This document shows positions 33,283-45,386 of a DNA stretch of 64,000 nt, one piece after another. Numbering within the stretch: the stretch's first letter is position 1; every line of letters starts with the position of its first letter. The notes under the pieces were generated by a model, which searched no databases, had not been told where the DNA came from, and saw nothing but the letters and a program-made list of their open reading frames with translations. Origin of the DNA: Auricularia sp. M13 (lineage: Eukaryota; Basidiomycota; Agaricomycetes; Auriculariales; Auriculariaceae). The position numbers and the translations under genes were made by a program. The DNA lies in assembly GCA_037042915.1 (NCBI GenBank), contig CM073193.1, positions 9,176,001 through 9,240,000 on the forward strand, read 5' to 3'.

Positions 33283-36200
33283 CTAAAGACAGAAATACCG
33301 TATGCGGGATAGGTATTGCTCGAAATCCACCGCCTTCCCGCACCTGAGATCTTGGCGTTCTTGGTCAGAAAGGGTTGCAAGCCATGCAGGACTGTAAAAA
33401 TTCTCAGGCAACCCAACGACGATATCTGTGTCCACGATTTTCTTCGCTGGGTGATTTATACGTTGGCGGAATGTGTTACCAGCGCCGAGCTCATTGAAAG
33501 CATTGCATTCGTTGAGATGGACGTCCACTAGCATGTGGAAGAGCTTGGTGAGATTCGGATTGACCCAAGCCTTCGCGATGCGCCGAAAGATCTTGACGCC
33601 AGGCTGGCAATACTCCTGGTCTGTTTCATCCTCGCTGATCATCTCATCGTCTACGAGACTCATGAGCGGCCGCAGAACGGGTAAAATCTCCTCGCAGACG
33701 CGGTCACGCAAGATTTTGAGCTGGGAAAGGAATTGAGCAGGTATCTTGCGCAGTACAGTGAACTACGCACCGACGATCGCCGACTGATTTTACGATGGAA
33801 TGCTCGTTCGTTGTATGCATCGCGCTCAGAGAGTGGGAAGTATAAGTCCTGATAAAGTCGAAAGAAGTATCTGATCTTGCTGAGGAAGATAGTTCGGATG
33901 TTCTGGGTGTTCAGGTCGGCGTCGAGAAAGGCCTGCTGCTGGTACTGTAAGTCTTTGATCTTGGCGAGGAATGATGCCGCAAAAAGGGTGCCAGCCGCGA
34001 TATTCCAATGGGACTGGGTGCCATCCGATGAAGTAACCAGATCCAGCTGTAGGCGCCTCAAGGAAGGTCCTGGGCCACCGTCCAAGAAAACCGCAATGTC
34101 GTCAATCTCGGCGGGGGGGGTTGGGCGACGAATTTTGGAAGAAAAACCAAGCAAGTCTCGCATCATTTCCCTGATCTTTCGCTACGAATCATGTTCACTC
34201 CTCAGATCGCCAGGAGCAAACGCACATACGTGGAGCCGCTTTGATGGAGTGGACTTTTTCTTGCGGTTGTGGGGAAGGTTGAAATCAGCAAAGTCAGGAG
34301 GATGCGGTCGCTTGCGTCGGAGCGCTCTAGCGCGCATCTAGCTGCGTTTTAGCAAAGTACCGTGAGAGAGCGATTGTGTCCGTACTGGGCGAATGTATTC
34401 GTGGCTATCACGCTTGGCCACTGATCAGCATTACAGCACATAATGCATACGACCGAATAGACTGACGCGGGAAGAACCATGAGACGAACCGTCGGGTCGA
34501 TCGAGAGGTGGATCAGCTGGATTAGGAAGATGCGCATTGGCTTGAGCTGGACGGCGCGCATCGTGTTGATTATCAGGTTGAGACTGAGACGGGCCATTGG
34601 CTTGACCAGGAATGCCATCTCTCGTGGTACTAGTAATGCGGTCTTGAGCGGCAGTATCGTTGTGCGCCTGCGGTGGCGCAGCAGTTTGGGATATATTCCT
34701 TCTCGGTGGCCGCTGAGGCACCCGCGGGTGATAAGCAATGGGACATAGACGGCAATGGGTTCTTACTCCTGACGCATCGATACTAGTCCTGGTGCTAGCA
34801 GGGATCGAAGATACATCACTCATCGTTATGTCCTGAGCAGAGCATATAAGCTGAGATTGATGCGGCATGAAAGACCCCGCATACATCATGGCTCGCAACG
34901 CGCGGGTCTACCTCCATGTCCTCTCCAGGCGTCGGGAATCCGATGCTGGGATCTCCAGCTCTGCGTGGATCATTTTGTGGCGACCGATTCTCGAAGGGCT
35001 CTGGAGCGTGGATGTGCTGTGCGTTGCTACTTGTTAGCGAATCTCGATGATGCTCCTGAGTTGGGGCTCTGTGGGAACCAAAGGTATTGCCGTTGCGCCC
35101 TTGAGTCTGAACGGAAGATGGTATGCGGGGCGGCGGTTCCCGTTGGCCCGGGAGCGACCTTGTCCGAGACGCCTCTCCACGACGGTCATCGGATTCAACG
35201 AAGGAACCAAAAATGGGGGGCGTAGGCCGTCGTTGGCGTGAGGCGATTGATGTTGTCGAAGTGTCGCGGTAAGGCCCATGAGTTTTGACGGGAGACGGAA
35301 TGGTTGGGGGTGGCAGCTCGCTCTGGAAAGAGGGCTTTGACCTTGTCTGAGACGGCTCTCTACGGTAGTCATCGGATTGTGCGAAGAAACCAGAGATTGG
35401 AGGCGCAGGCTGTCGCTGGCGTGAGGCGATCGACGCTTTCCTCGACGTGTCGCGGTAAGGTTCATGGGTTTGGACGGGAGACGTGATGGTTGGGGGTGGA
35501 GGATCCCGTTGGAGAGAGCGCTTTGACCTTGTCTGAGACGGCTCTCTATGGCGGTCATCAGATTCAGCGAAGGAACCAGAGATTGGAGGCGTCGGGCGTC
35601 GTTGGCGTGAGGCGATCGACGTTGTCCTCGAGGTGTCGCGGTAAGGTCCACGGGCTTGGACGGGTGACGTGATGGCTGGGGGTGGAGACTCCCGTTGTAA
35701 AGAGTGGATTGACCTTGTCCGAGACGGGTCTCTACGACGGTCATCGGACTGGATGCGGGACTGAAAGGTTGACGCGGTAATTAAAGGCGTCAGGAAAATT
35801 GCAGCAGAGATAAGACTCGCCGTGCTTTGAGTCGTTTCGAAGATCATAGGGAAACTTCTTTGTTGGGAATCTCCTTCGGTATTCGGCTGGAAAGACTGAG
35901 ACACCTGACAGAATCAATATCTATCTCTTATGACACTTTCACATACTTCATCGGACGACCGGGAGTGAAGTCGCGCATGTTTCCGGTCACGCTGGCCGGG
36001 CGTGGACAATTGATCACGCTGAGAATGTCGGCTTGCGCGTTCATATGGCTGGTTAATGCTTGCTCCGCTTCGACCTCTCTGAGGTGACTGAAAAGCACTG
36101 CTCGGGATATTCTGCCTTGAGGGCACGAAACCCCGCTCTTGGCTTGGCGGGAGCGAATAACCGCTCATGCCGCTTTGCCTTCGCCGTGACAAGTCCGTGG

Positions 36201-37773
36201 CGACACCACTTTGGCTACGCTGTGGTGACTGCGAAATTGCCCGACCTTGTCTCTAAGGTTTGGATGAGTGATGGCAAGTATCGTCAACGATGAATGCGCA
36301 CCCGGTGCATACTCTCGACCTGCATGTCGGACGAATGCAATGCTTCCTCTTCATTGCTTGTTACGACAGTTGAAAGCAAACCATCCTTTGGTAGGCGTTA
36401 GGAAGTGACATTGCAACAATGGAATCACTCACCTGTAATACTGATTGAGGTGAAGAATCTCCAGCGATGGAGCTGTGCGTCTGGCGAAGAATTGCTTGGG
36501 GACCACGATGATAGGTGTGATATCCAGGAATATGTGATGTGATCGTCGATATAGGCGGAAGTACATCATTCCTACCGGTCTAGTGACCTGCTGTTAGCAG
36601 GAGCGGGGCATTTCCCTGTTGTCACGCACTGTGCTGTACTGTCCATGTCTATTGTGCTAGCATTGAGCCGACGGATTTGTGAAAACAGTAAGGCAACCTA
36701 CGAGAGCTGGTAGCGACTAGGAAGGCCGGATTGCGGCACAGGATCAATTGCTGCTGAGGTCCCTTCGTTAAGAGGATAGGCCGGATACGGCATGCCGACG
36801 TCGTCTGGTGCTGAGGACGATTCGTGAAGGGGAGCGGCCGGATACGCCAAGCGGGTGTCGTAAGGATCAACTGTTGCGGAGGACGCTTCGTCGAAGGGAG
36901 TTGGATACAGCATACCGCTCTCCTGGGGATCAACTGTTAATGGCGTCCCTTCGCCAAGAGGATCGTCCGGACACTGCATGTCGATATCGTTAGGATTGGC
37001 CGCGAGTGGACTTTCCATAGCCTTGGGATCTAGAATAGCGTCGACTTCACCGTCACTATTTACCACCGGAGTGGTTATAGTATCTGGTGTTGCACCGGAC
37101 TGGATCGACACCTCGCCGGTATAATCGACCTCACTGACTCCAAGCTGCCGAGCGTCGCCGATAAAGACTGACCCGGAGGCACCGTCCGCATGAGGCATCT
37201 CATGTAACCTTATCAGGTGGTTCGTACGAGGGGCCGAAGTCCAGTACGTACGTCAGCACTACTCGTAGCTTGCCAATCGAGCATGCTGGCCGAGTCCGAG
37301 GCCCAGATCTCGGTCAAATTTTCGCCTATGGAAGCTGGCGGACTGCCATATCTCGGCCGTTTGGGTGAACGCAACTGCTCTGCCACATCATAATCCGCCA
37401 TGGATTGCGACAGAGCGCGCTTTGGGTTAATATGGACGGGCATTATCGTGCAGGGCACTTTCGTAAACTGCAATGAAAGGTCTATGGAGAATACGATTAT
37501 ATAGCTCACCTGCGTCAATGGACAATGGGCGACCATAGTGACCTTCCGCAAAGGGATCGGCCCGGCCCCGCGCCGTAAAGCTCCCGAAATGTCGATAGCG
37601 CGCGTCCCCAACGCCGGGAAGATTTCGCAAAGGACCCGCGTCTGACCGACGGGTGGAGTCGGCGTCGACGAGGGCGGGTATGCTCCCGCGCCTTGCCCCG
37701 TTCGCTGCCGCACCTCTTCAGCCTGTAGCGTCGTGTACGGCGCCCATGGTACCCCAGCAAGTCGAATGCACAA
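33283..37773 (-). CDS. Large multi-exon hypothetical protein with internal repeats
   Basis: One gene can be threaded through about a dozen exons. Supported introns include 37509-37468, 37251-37199, 34385-34338, 34229-34182 and 33770-33721 (42-53 nt), all keeping frame; others lie near 36440, 36290, 35950, 34890 and 34770. The N-terminal part has a basic patch (PKRPRYGSPP) and Pro/Asp-rich ~25-aa repeats (36.70-36.97 kb). The middle has four ~60-aa repeats (35.0-35.8 kb). The C-terminal ~300 aa (34.34-33.28 kb) look like a folded helical domain (RKIREMMRDLLGF, RALRRKRPHPPDF, FFRLYQDLYFPLSERDAYN). I could not fix the first exon; frame support begins at 37722. The family is unknown. Confidence 0.6.
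34990..35780 (-). repeat. Four in-frame ~180-bp tandem repeats
   Basis: Inside the large gene, a unit encoding about 60 aa (SDDRRRDPSRTRS, then PPPAITSPVQ, then PYRDTSRTTSIASRQRRPTPP) recurs four times with 10-25% change per unit. It is Arg/Ser/Pro-rich and likely disordered. All copies keep frame, which suggests selection on the protein. Confidence 0.7.
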
Positions 37774-38879
37774 TCAGGATTGCCAGCGTCAGTACAACGA
37801 TAATCCGAGACTGCTAACCGGTCTGGTTTCCGTTGAAGTTCGCCACGCGCGTCGGCCAACGACAACGGCAACGCCCACGACTGCGCTCTCTCGCTCCGCA
37901 GCCCGGCTGTTTCTGACCAACGATCATTTCTCCACCATAGAACGAAGCATGAACACAAAGATCGCCACGTCGCCGGCGGGCTCGGGCTCGAACAAGGAGC
38001 TTACGAACTACGTGTGCTGCTGTTATATGCGTATAATATCCTTGTGCTCATGCTGCGCGCTTCGCTGGGCTTTGTAGCAAGGCGATATCATCGGCAGGGC
38101 GCATCGAGCCAGGTCTACCGTACGCGCTGCTCGACTATCCTGAGATTATCCGGCTGGCGAAACCGTGGCCGTCAAGCACATATCGCCGGCCAATATCCTT
38201 AAGGCCGAGCTCTCTGGAGAAATCATGGTGCGTATTGTGTTCAGGGATACCGCAATGACCGTTTGCACGCGCGCGCTACACGCACACTTGGGTGTCAGCG
38301 CAGCTACCATACACCTCGAATGTCCTTCGAACCAGTCAGAATGCGCGCCGTGTTATCTCCGTCTGCATATGCGCGACAGGCGTCAGGCTCCGACTAACCG
38401 ATCATCATCACAGCAACGCGGGGCGCAAGGTCGAGGCGGGACCGGTTCACGTCCGGTAGCGCAGGCCAGGCGAAAATTCCCACTTGCATCGACACTGGGC
38501 GGTCGCGTGCATAAACTGTAGGCGAGCCTCGAGCCGACTAGTAGTTAAACCTCGAGCTTGCCTAGATTAGTGCACTTGCTGTGCCGTCAGGACGTGGTCG
38601 AGCGGCTGAGTGAGGAGGACGTGACGCCGCCGCCGCCGCCGCCGCCGCCGGCGCATCCGGTGCCAGCACGTTCATTGTGCATCAATCTTCTGAGCTGGGC
38701 GGCGTCGGCTCACGCGGGGCATCGACACTGGGCGGTCCGTCTGCCTCACCAGCGACAACACACGCACTCGAAGCGGTCCGCGACTCATTTATTATTCCTT
38801 GGTCATCATAAACGTCCATTCATCCGACACGCGCTCTTATCTACATCATTTTACCACACTGGAGTTTCCGTTCATGCCC
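37774..38879. other. No supported gene
   Basis: Plus-strand frames at 37949-38220 contain protein-like pieces (for example VAVKHISPANILKAEL), but splice joints fail. A (CCG)n run lies at 38627-38650, and GCATCGACACTGGGCGGTC occurs twice (38489 and 38718). Confidence 0.35.
38627..38650 (+). repeat. (CCG)8-type microsatellite
   Basis: An uninterrupted CCG run lies in non-coding sequence. Confidence 0.7.
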
Positions 38880-39993
38880 TCACTGCATTGCTAACACCGC
38901 GCTATCCACAGTGTGTTCTTTCGCGACGTTCATTACCAATCCTATCCACTCGTCAGTTGATCCGGCAATGTGCACGTCGATGACATTCTTCCATACGGCC
39001 GCTGGCGCCGTTCTGTTTACAAGAATGACTCTGGGCCGTAATGGCTGCTCCGATGGTGTTTCGTGGACGGCCGATGCAAAATCCTTGACAAGGCTTTTGA
39101 TTCCGTGAGCATTGAGAGATGTGCCCATTATCAGAAGTAAGTCTGGTTTCCGAGAAAGATCCTTCGCACATTGAACACCGATGCTGTAGGCATCTGGATG
39201 CGGTTCATTGTACAGGATGATGGCCGGTCTGAGTGTACCAATGCGAATTGCGCGGGCAGAACGTGCGATGCGATCCAAACCTTTGTGATTTTTGTCAGCA
39301 GCTGCTGCATGAGAATGGCAGTAAGCTTACAACGCTGAGAACATTCTGGACAATCGGGTGCGATGCCGCCTCGGAGGATATGCACAAAATGTTGCGAAAA
39401 TTCATAGCCTGCAGAGCAGATCGTGCATCGCATATGATGGATGTCGCCATGTAACTGAACAACGCGGGAAGCTTCGACATTGAAGGCAGCAGCGGACGAC
39501 CGTGCAGAGTGCTTCACCCCAATCTCCGGATAATATCTTGGCCCACTCCAATTCTCTAAACCGTCGATGTTCTGTGTGTAGCTACTTAACGTTAGCCAAG
39601 TCTCTGAGATATAGATAAAACTAACATTCGCAAGATCTTCTTTTGGGACCGTAATGCACTCATGAAGCAATGCGTGGGTGAGGGCCTCGCTCCATCAATG
39701 AGAGTCTTAAGCTCAGCGACCAGGGTGTAGAACAGCGTGATCAGGTGTGGATCGCGAAAAACAGACACATCGAAAAGGTCTCTGCCATCCAGTGAGCGTG
39801 AAGAGTGACTCTTCACAAGATTATATATGCCGCTAGAAGAACGAAAGTCCGGAATTCCTGATGAGCACGACACGCCCGCGCCGACCACGATGACGATGCG
39901 CTTGCTCTTGAGCACTAACAGACTGAGATTTATCAAAGCCTGCATAGTGTGGGGATCGTACTCCGCGGCAGACAACTCGTATGTGATGACCAT
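38880..39993 (-). CDS. Sirtuin, NAD-dependent protein deacetylase (Hst3/Hst4-like), 339 aa
   Basis: Exons 39993-39626, 39581-39331 and 39280-38880 join exactly (introns 44 and 50 nt, CTAAC and CTGAC branch points) to 339 aa. Visible motifs are GAGVSCSSGIPDFRSS (residues 38-53, NAD binding), YTQNIDGLE (124-132), catalytic His in VVQLHGD (His167), zinc cysteines 175/178 and 200/203, RPAIILYNEPHP, and LLLIMGTSLNAHGIKSLVKDFA. The LYNEPHP and GIKSLVKD features, together with RDLFDVSVFRD, match the Hst3/Hst4 branch, which removes acetyl groups from histone H3 lysine 56 in yeast. All key residues are present, so it should be active. The upstream ATG at 39993 gives a short N-terminus typical of a compact family member. 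Confidence 0.92.
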
Positions 39994-40138
39994 TAGGGCG
40001 AGGACCGGGGGTAGGGTGGGGTGCGGCTATAAGTCTACGCCATGGGTTCCGTCTGGGGTATTGCCGACAGCAACTCACACAGCAATTCGAGCGGGCGGGT
40101 AGTCGCCGAAGTGCGACGGCACATTCGCCGACAGGGCT

Positions 40139-41519
40139 AGAGAGTTCGTCCACGCCAGACGTGCGGTAAGTCCACGGCCAGTGCCTTAGTTAGGAAGCCG
40201 GAAACATGAGGTAGCGGGCACGGAGGACGCTGTGGGGTACTCCGGAGTGAAGGGTGAAGGGGTGAGCAGTCTAGGGCGGCTAGAAGGTTGTCGATCGCGA
40301 TACACGTGTCGAGAGAAACACGTTGCTCTATGAGGTTGGAATTCGACCCCAATCGGGGCGCGGAAGGACGAGAGCACGTGATGTGACAGGTTGGTGTCAC
40401 TCCGGCGGGGAAGCGCCGATAGAAACGCTCCGCAGAACCCGATGCACCGCGGTGGCCGACAGACTCAGACTGGGCATACCCCTTATGACCCCGCCAGCAA
40501 TTTGCGACGTGGAGGACAGGATTATGCGCACATTGCGTTGAGCTGGTGCGTGTTCGGTTGCTCTGGCGGACGCTGCGTCGTTTCGCAGTTCTACCGCGCG
40601 CTGACCGAGTCTACGAACCGGCCACAGGCCACAGGCCACAGGCCACAGGCGCTGCCTTTCCAACCCAGGGTCGTCGTCCAGAACCCTCGTCGCCGTCGTC
40701 GTCATCGGCGCTTTTACGCTGCGCTGGTGCGTCCCAGGATATTCCTGTGCTACCTGCGATCGTCTGACCCAACTCGCAGACGCTGGCCGCCGCAAAAGAA
40801 GCTTATACGGCCCGACTACGACCTACAAACCTGACACAGGCCGCAACGTGAACGCGACTGCGACGCCCTCGTCGCCGTCGTCATCATCGGCGCTTTACGC
40901 TGCGCTGGTGCGTCCCAGGATATTCCTGCGCTGCCTGCGATCGTCTGACCCAACTCGCAGACGCTGGCCGCCGCAAAAGAAGCTTATACGGCCCGACTAC
41001 GACCTACAAACCTGACACAGGCCGCAACGTGAACGCGACTGCGACGCCCTCGTCGCCGTCGTCATCATCGGCGCTTTACGCTGCGCTGGTGCGTCCCAGG
41101 ATATTCCTGCGCTGCCTGCGATCGTCTGACCCAACTCGCAGACGCTGGCCGCCGCAAAAGAAGCTTATACGGCCCGACTACGACCTACAAACCTGACACA
41201 GGCCGCAACGTGAACGCGACTGCGACGCCCTCGTCGCCGTCGTCATCATCGGCGCTTTACGCTGCGCTGGTGCGTCCCAGGATATTCCTGCGCTGCCTGC
41301 GATCGTCTGACCCAACTCGCAGACGCTGGCCGCCGCAAAAGAAGCTTATACGGCCCGACTACGACCTACAAACCGTCCTCGACGCCGTCGTCGTCAGCGG
41401 CGCAATGGTGTGTCCCTGGTTGCTCCTGCGCCGCCTGCGCTTGCCTTACACAAATTATAGATGTTGTTCGCCGAGAAACGATCCCGTTGCGCGCTGCAAA
41501 CCGGCCACAGACCACTCTA
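40139..41519 (+). repeat. Direct repeat copy 1 (1.38 kb)
   Basis: The segment is nearly identical to 56892-58076 in the same orientation. Borders are abrupt: after ACCACTCTA the two flanks differ. It contains a 181-bp tandem array and a run of GGCCACAGGCCACAG. It has an extra ~14 bp near 40430 and one extra 181-bp unit compared with copy 2. Confidence 0.85.
40683..41374 (+). repeat. 181-bp tandem repeat, about four units
   Basis: Units begin at CGCCCTCGTCGCC near 40683 (diverged), 40864, 41045 and 41226, period 181 bp. Each unit contains GTGCGTCCCAGGATATTCC and GCAAAAGAAGCTTATACGG. The last unit is partial. 181 is not a multiple of three, so the array is not one protein. Confidence 0.85.
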
Positions 41520-41822
41520 TATAAAGCAAAGATTGTCTGTGACCATCTCAGCGACTGGCCGCGATCTCAATGTAACCTTGTCAACACGCCCTCCCTTGGC
41601 CGATTCTCCGCTCGTTGTGTCCTCCGACTTCCAGATGCCTTGTTACTTTATTATCTTTAACGAGTTCGGTCCATACCTCCCCATCTCATACACTCTCCCA
41701 TTCCTCACTGACCTCTCCTCATTCTACTATCACCTCTCTTCAATGGCACTCGTGTCACATGAATTGATCATCCCATTTTAGCAGGTTGTGTCCATACAGG
41801 AATGTTATGCAGTCCCATCGTC
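41520..41822. other. No gene; TATA-like site at its left end
   Basis: TATATAAA spans 41518-41525 at the border of the direct repeat. A frame with hydrophobic residues runs to 41781 but has no support. Confidence 0.35.
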
Positions 41823-42495
41823 TCACAACCTTGAGACACGCATTCTAATCTTGACGGGGCCCTCGATGATAGGCATGGGGTAGTGATCTCCTGTCATCGG
41901 TGGCTCCACTCGAGGCAGGTTCGATTCGCATCGCGCAGCGATACCGATCTCTTCACTGTGGCCCCGTCCTGAAGTTGCCACAGTTTGTTTCTGCGTCGAC
42001 GACACTTCGCTGGCGTCTGCGACTTTCTCCTGTGTAGATGGTCCCTCAGCTAATTCGCGGGGATGCTTCTGCACATACAGTGTCCTCTCGTTCAGTTGCT
42101 ACTGGCGACTCCTGCCCAAGGATCTTCCCCGAGGCCGCCGGTAGGTATAATCCCGTATGTTCATCATATATCAAATTGAGGTCCTGCGACAACGCGTCCA
42201 ATGCATCGAACTAAATTCCATGAGCCAAGAGGTAGCATGAGGCGCGCACGGCGCACATTGATCGCATTCAGGATGGCCATCGTATCCAAGTAAGAGCGGA
42301 GTGGCTACACGGGGTGAGACATCCCGAAGACTGCAGCCCTTTGAGCCACGGGATAGATGAAACGAAACATACATCTGCGTCTGGCTGGGGCTGCTGCTTG
42401 CTGCCAGCTTCTGAATCCTCAGGAGGATGCGCGGTGCTGATTGTCGAGGTCGAGTCAGGAATCGCGCGATTGATGTCTTCCGTCGTCTTCTGCAT
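41823..42495 (-). CDS. Hypothetical protein, 174 aa, four exons
   Basis: Exons 42495-42373, 42304-42257, 42210-42103 and 42068-41823 are phase 0 throughout and give 174 aa, with ordered parts LRSYLDTMAILNAIN and LSQDLNLIYDEHTGLYLPA. Introns are 68, 46 and 34 nt; the last is unusually short and may be misplaced. The start at 42495 was chosen because a TATA-like CATATACC lies ~35 bp upstream. The open frame extends to 42693, so a longer N-terminus (ATG 42636 or 42678) is possible. The function is unknown. Confidence 0.55.
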
Positions 42496-42706
42496 TATTG
42501 CGGGATGTTTTGTGCGAGACGGGTAGGTATATGTATCGCCGAAAGTACAATTGAGGTCGGGGAATTGGGATTTGCTGCTTAGCTCCGCATTTTTTTCAAG
42601 GACCGCCGAGAGAAACCACAAAGGTTCGACTCGCATTATCTTTCCCCTAGGCCTCATTCCTCCATTTCCCGCCGCCATAACACCACCCGTCAATTATTCT
42701 GTCTGA

Positions 42707-43810
42707 ATGGCGGTATGTCGTACAGCTATGGCTCATTGGCTGGACTGAGGATCAGACGTAGTATGAGTTACTGATTACGATTGAAAAGCCTCTTGGAGGT
42801 TACAACGGGCTGCGCCGCGGCCACACCATCCGCCGCGCGCTAGGATGGGATGAGAACCTATACCGCGGTGTCCAGGTCCTCCAGCCGATGACTCTTGTCG
42901 TGTTCTCACCCCCTTTAGGCCTTTCTGCGCGGCGTTGCACGCGAATATCTAGATTCGGGAGTCGTGATCGGGCTTTCCCCCGGGGTAGTGGAGAATATCT
43001 GCCAAAGGGTGTGTCCACCTGAACTCTAGGTTCGTATCTCATAGGTCATAGGCCCATGGCGCGTTCCCTGAACTGCCCTCGTATCACGAAAACTGGCATT
43101 TCAAAGCGATATTGAAGCGTTACCTACGAAACGCGGCCAGGAGGCGTCACGCGGCTTCCCGCTGCCTCTCAGTATGCAAGGTGAGATCAATTCTTAGCTA
43201 CTCCTCACTCTGACTTTCTCTGCTATACCAGATCTCTACAAGCTGCGGCTATTCGCCAGGCATCGCATTGCCAGCGGGTTCCAGCGAGATCTCCGAAGCT
43301 GGGTTGTTGGCTGATTCACGCCCAGCCGAACAAATGATAGTCGGAGGCGACGACCCGACCAACGTGCGCGATATCCCTATCTACTGGGGCAGGTCGCACG
43401 GCTATAGACTGAGAGTGCACCCCGACACCGGCAAGGAAGGCACCTACATTTCTTACCACGCTGCTCAACGTATTGGCGCAATGCTCTCATGCGTACCCTA
43501 CATCGGTTGGAAGCAAAACGTCGACGACATCAAGCCTGTCCGCTTTGACAGCGGGACCATGCGCGCATGCATCGCAAAAGCGTACTTCTCCGTCGACTTC
43601 GGTGGCATGAAGCAGGACATGATGGCATTCGTCGTTGAATCGAGTCTCTGCGGCGTGGACCTCATCGTGGGGGTGAAGTGGATTCGTAAGCACGAGGGGT
43701 ACATTGATTGGAGGAATGGTCGCTTCTACTTCCGTCACAACGAGGAGATCCATTACCTCGCCCTGCGCGATGCCGCAGATGACATGTTCTATGACCGTGT
43801 ATTCATGTAA
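42707..43810 (+). CDS. Protein with C-terminal retropepsin-like aspartyl protease domain, 305 aa
   Basis: Five exons (42707-42712, 42762-42875, 42919-43008, 43052-43180, 43232-43810) join in frame through introns of 43-51 nt. The N-terminal 110 residues (GYNGLRRGHTIRRALGWDE, EYLDSGVVIGLSPGVVENI, HENWHFKAILKRYLRN) are a helical domain I do not recognise. From about residue 170 the protein reads YRLRVHPDTGKEGTYIS, then FSVDFGGMKQDMMAFVVE, then GVDLIVGVKWIRKHEGYIDW. This matches the retropepsin (gypsy-type) pattern of D-T-G loop, flap and the h-D-x-I-x-G-x-x-W-h motif. No reverse transcriptase, integrase or LTR is nearby, so it looks like a captured or free-standing protease fold. Confidence 0.75.
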
Positions 43811-45386
43811 TATACAGTTCTTTCGAGTATTATGATATGGTGGACCAGGCCGAAGATGTGCAGGCTTCGAAGTCAGAAACTGGTCGGAGTCGGTCCGGTA
43901 GGCGCCGGCTGAGATTGAGCGCTTCTCCAACGCTGGCACTTGACACGAATCGATGTGCGGGACGAGTATGTTCCGAATTCCTACCAAGCGGGATACCAGT
44001 ATGTTGTACGATCTGGCGTGATGCCGGGCACACAGTTGAACAGCTTCCAGCATGCTTTGCAAGGGTGCAACGAGTCGACGTCCGGCAAATGTTGCTGACC
44101 GAGGGCCTGGCGGCGCCTGGTACGCATGCTTATTGTCGCACACAGAGCTTCACGCCGCTGAAGATCGCCGTCTGCTAGTGTATTTTGGAGAGCGCACGAT
44201 GCGCAGCCCGCAAAGGTGCGGACTTTTCGCGAACGACCGACTGGGCCTCACAGCTAATCGTGCTCTTTCGATGCAAGACCATACAACGCTCGTTCGCCAA
44301 TATTGAGGCTCCATGGACGGCGAACAACGGGACCCCGCCTTCACGATTTACAGCCCATTACACGCCGTTCATGGCAATACGCAGGTGGCCAGCTTCTCTT
44401 CGAGCGGTGAAGACGTCGCCGTGGACTTCAAAGCACCGTTTGCCACGATTCTCGCATACTGTGCTGTCCTGGTGCGTCTCCCTTTGTTTGTACCACTACC
44501 GCCGTGTCGATCTGCGCCGCAGGGAGATGGGCGACAGCGCTTCGTCGAGGCAGCTCGCGTTACACGCCGCTCCGCCCGTTGCTCATGTATGGGCTTCAAC
44601 GGTCCGTCGGCAGCGAGGGCGTCGCCGGCCACGTCTCCAGCGGATGGGTGGCGGCGCAGGTGTGGATGTCGCCTCAACGCCGTGCGCGCTGTCGGATGCA
44701 CCCTGCACCAGACGCCGCCCATGCCCCATCGCCGCCAATGCTACGCCGGTGCATCCTCGCTTAATTGTGCGCTCTTCGTGGTCGTCTGACGCTGCATTCA
44801 GGCGCTGCTCGCCGCGCAACGACTCGGTGAACCGCTGGCTGATGCTTTCCGCCGGGTAGTGGCCGACGTACTGCGATTACAATTGTCGGCCCTCGCCCGC
44901 TTCCCTAACGCGATTATCGCTTGGGGCGGAGGCTGCGCGTTCAGCCCTTTGCACTCCGAGCGAGTGCCGTCGTGGACCATCCATCGCCCTACCCGCGCGG
45001 CTGCATCACACGGCAGGTCCAGCGTCTTGAGTTCCGCCAGCACAGATCACTACTGCCCGTATGTTTTGCGCTGCCTTTCTGCGTCCTTGCCCACCCCTTC
45101 TGGCTCTACATTATCTTCATCCATCTCCTCACCCAAGCCGCCGGCGCTCCCGCTACTTGCGTCCTGGCCAAGAAGCTCTCTCATTACCGACCCTCGTCCG
45201 CCGGGCAAGGACCATTGTTCATACATACTTCTCCAATGGCTATTACTTCATTCTCATCGCAATGTGCTTCTGCACTCGGACATTCTGATACTTTCTGCGA
45301 ACGTCTGCCATTCAGCGCGGCCGATCCGGTACAACTCAATGATTCATCGATTCAACATGCAGGGCGAACAAGGCTACAGTTGCGTC
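43811..45386. other. Region with one possible exon
   Basis: On the plus strand 44313-44470 reads like protein (DPAFTIYSPLHAVHGNTQV, then SSSGEDVAVDFKAPFATI), followed by GTCCTGGTG...CGCAG, but downstream frames are not convincing. The 44860-45480 frames look like shadows. There is no complete gene. Confidence 0.35.

Noticed and set aside
37949-38521. Protein kinase fragment (VAVKHI)
   Set aside because: Only one short motif is present; no glycine loop, HRD or DFG motif could be found near it.
40391-41524. Open frames over the 181-bp array as a repeat protein
   Set aside because: The period is not a multiple of three and the frame stops once per unit.
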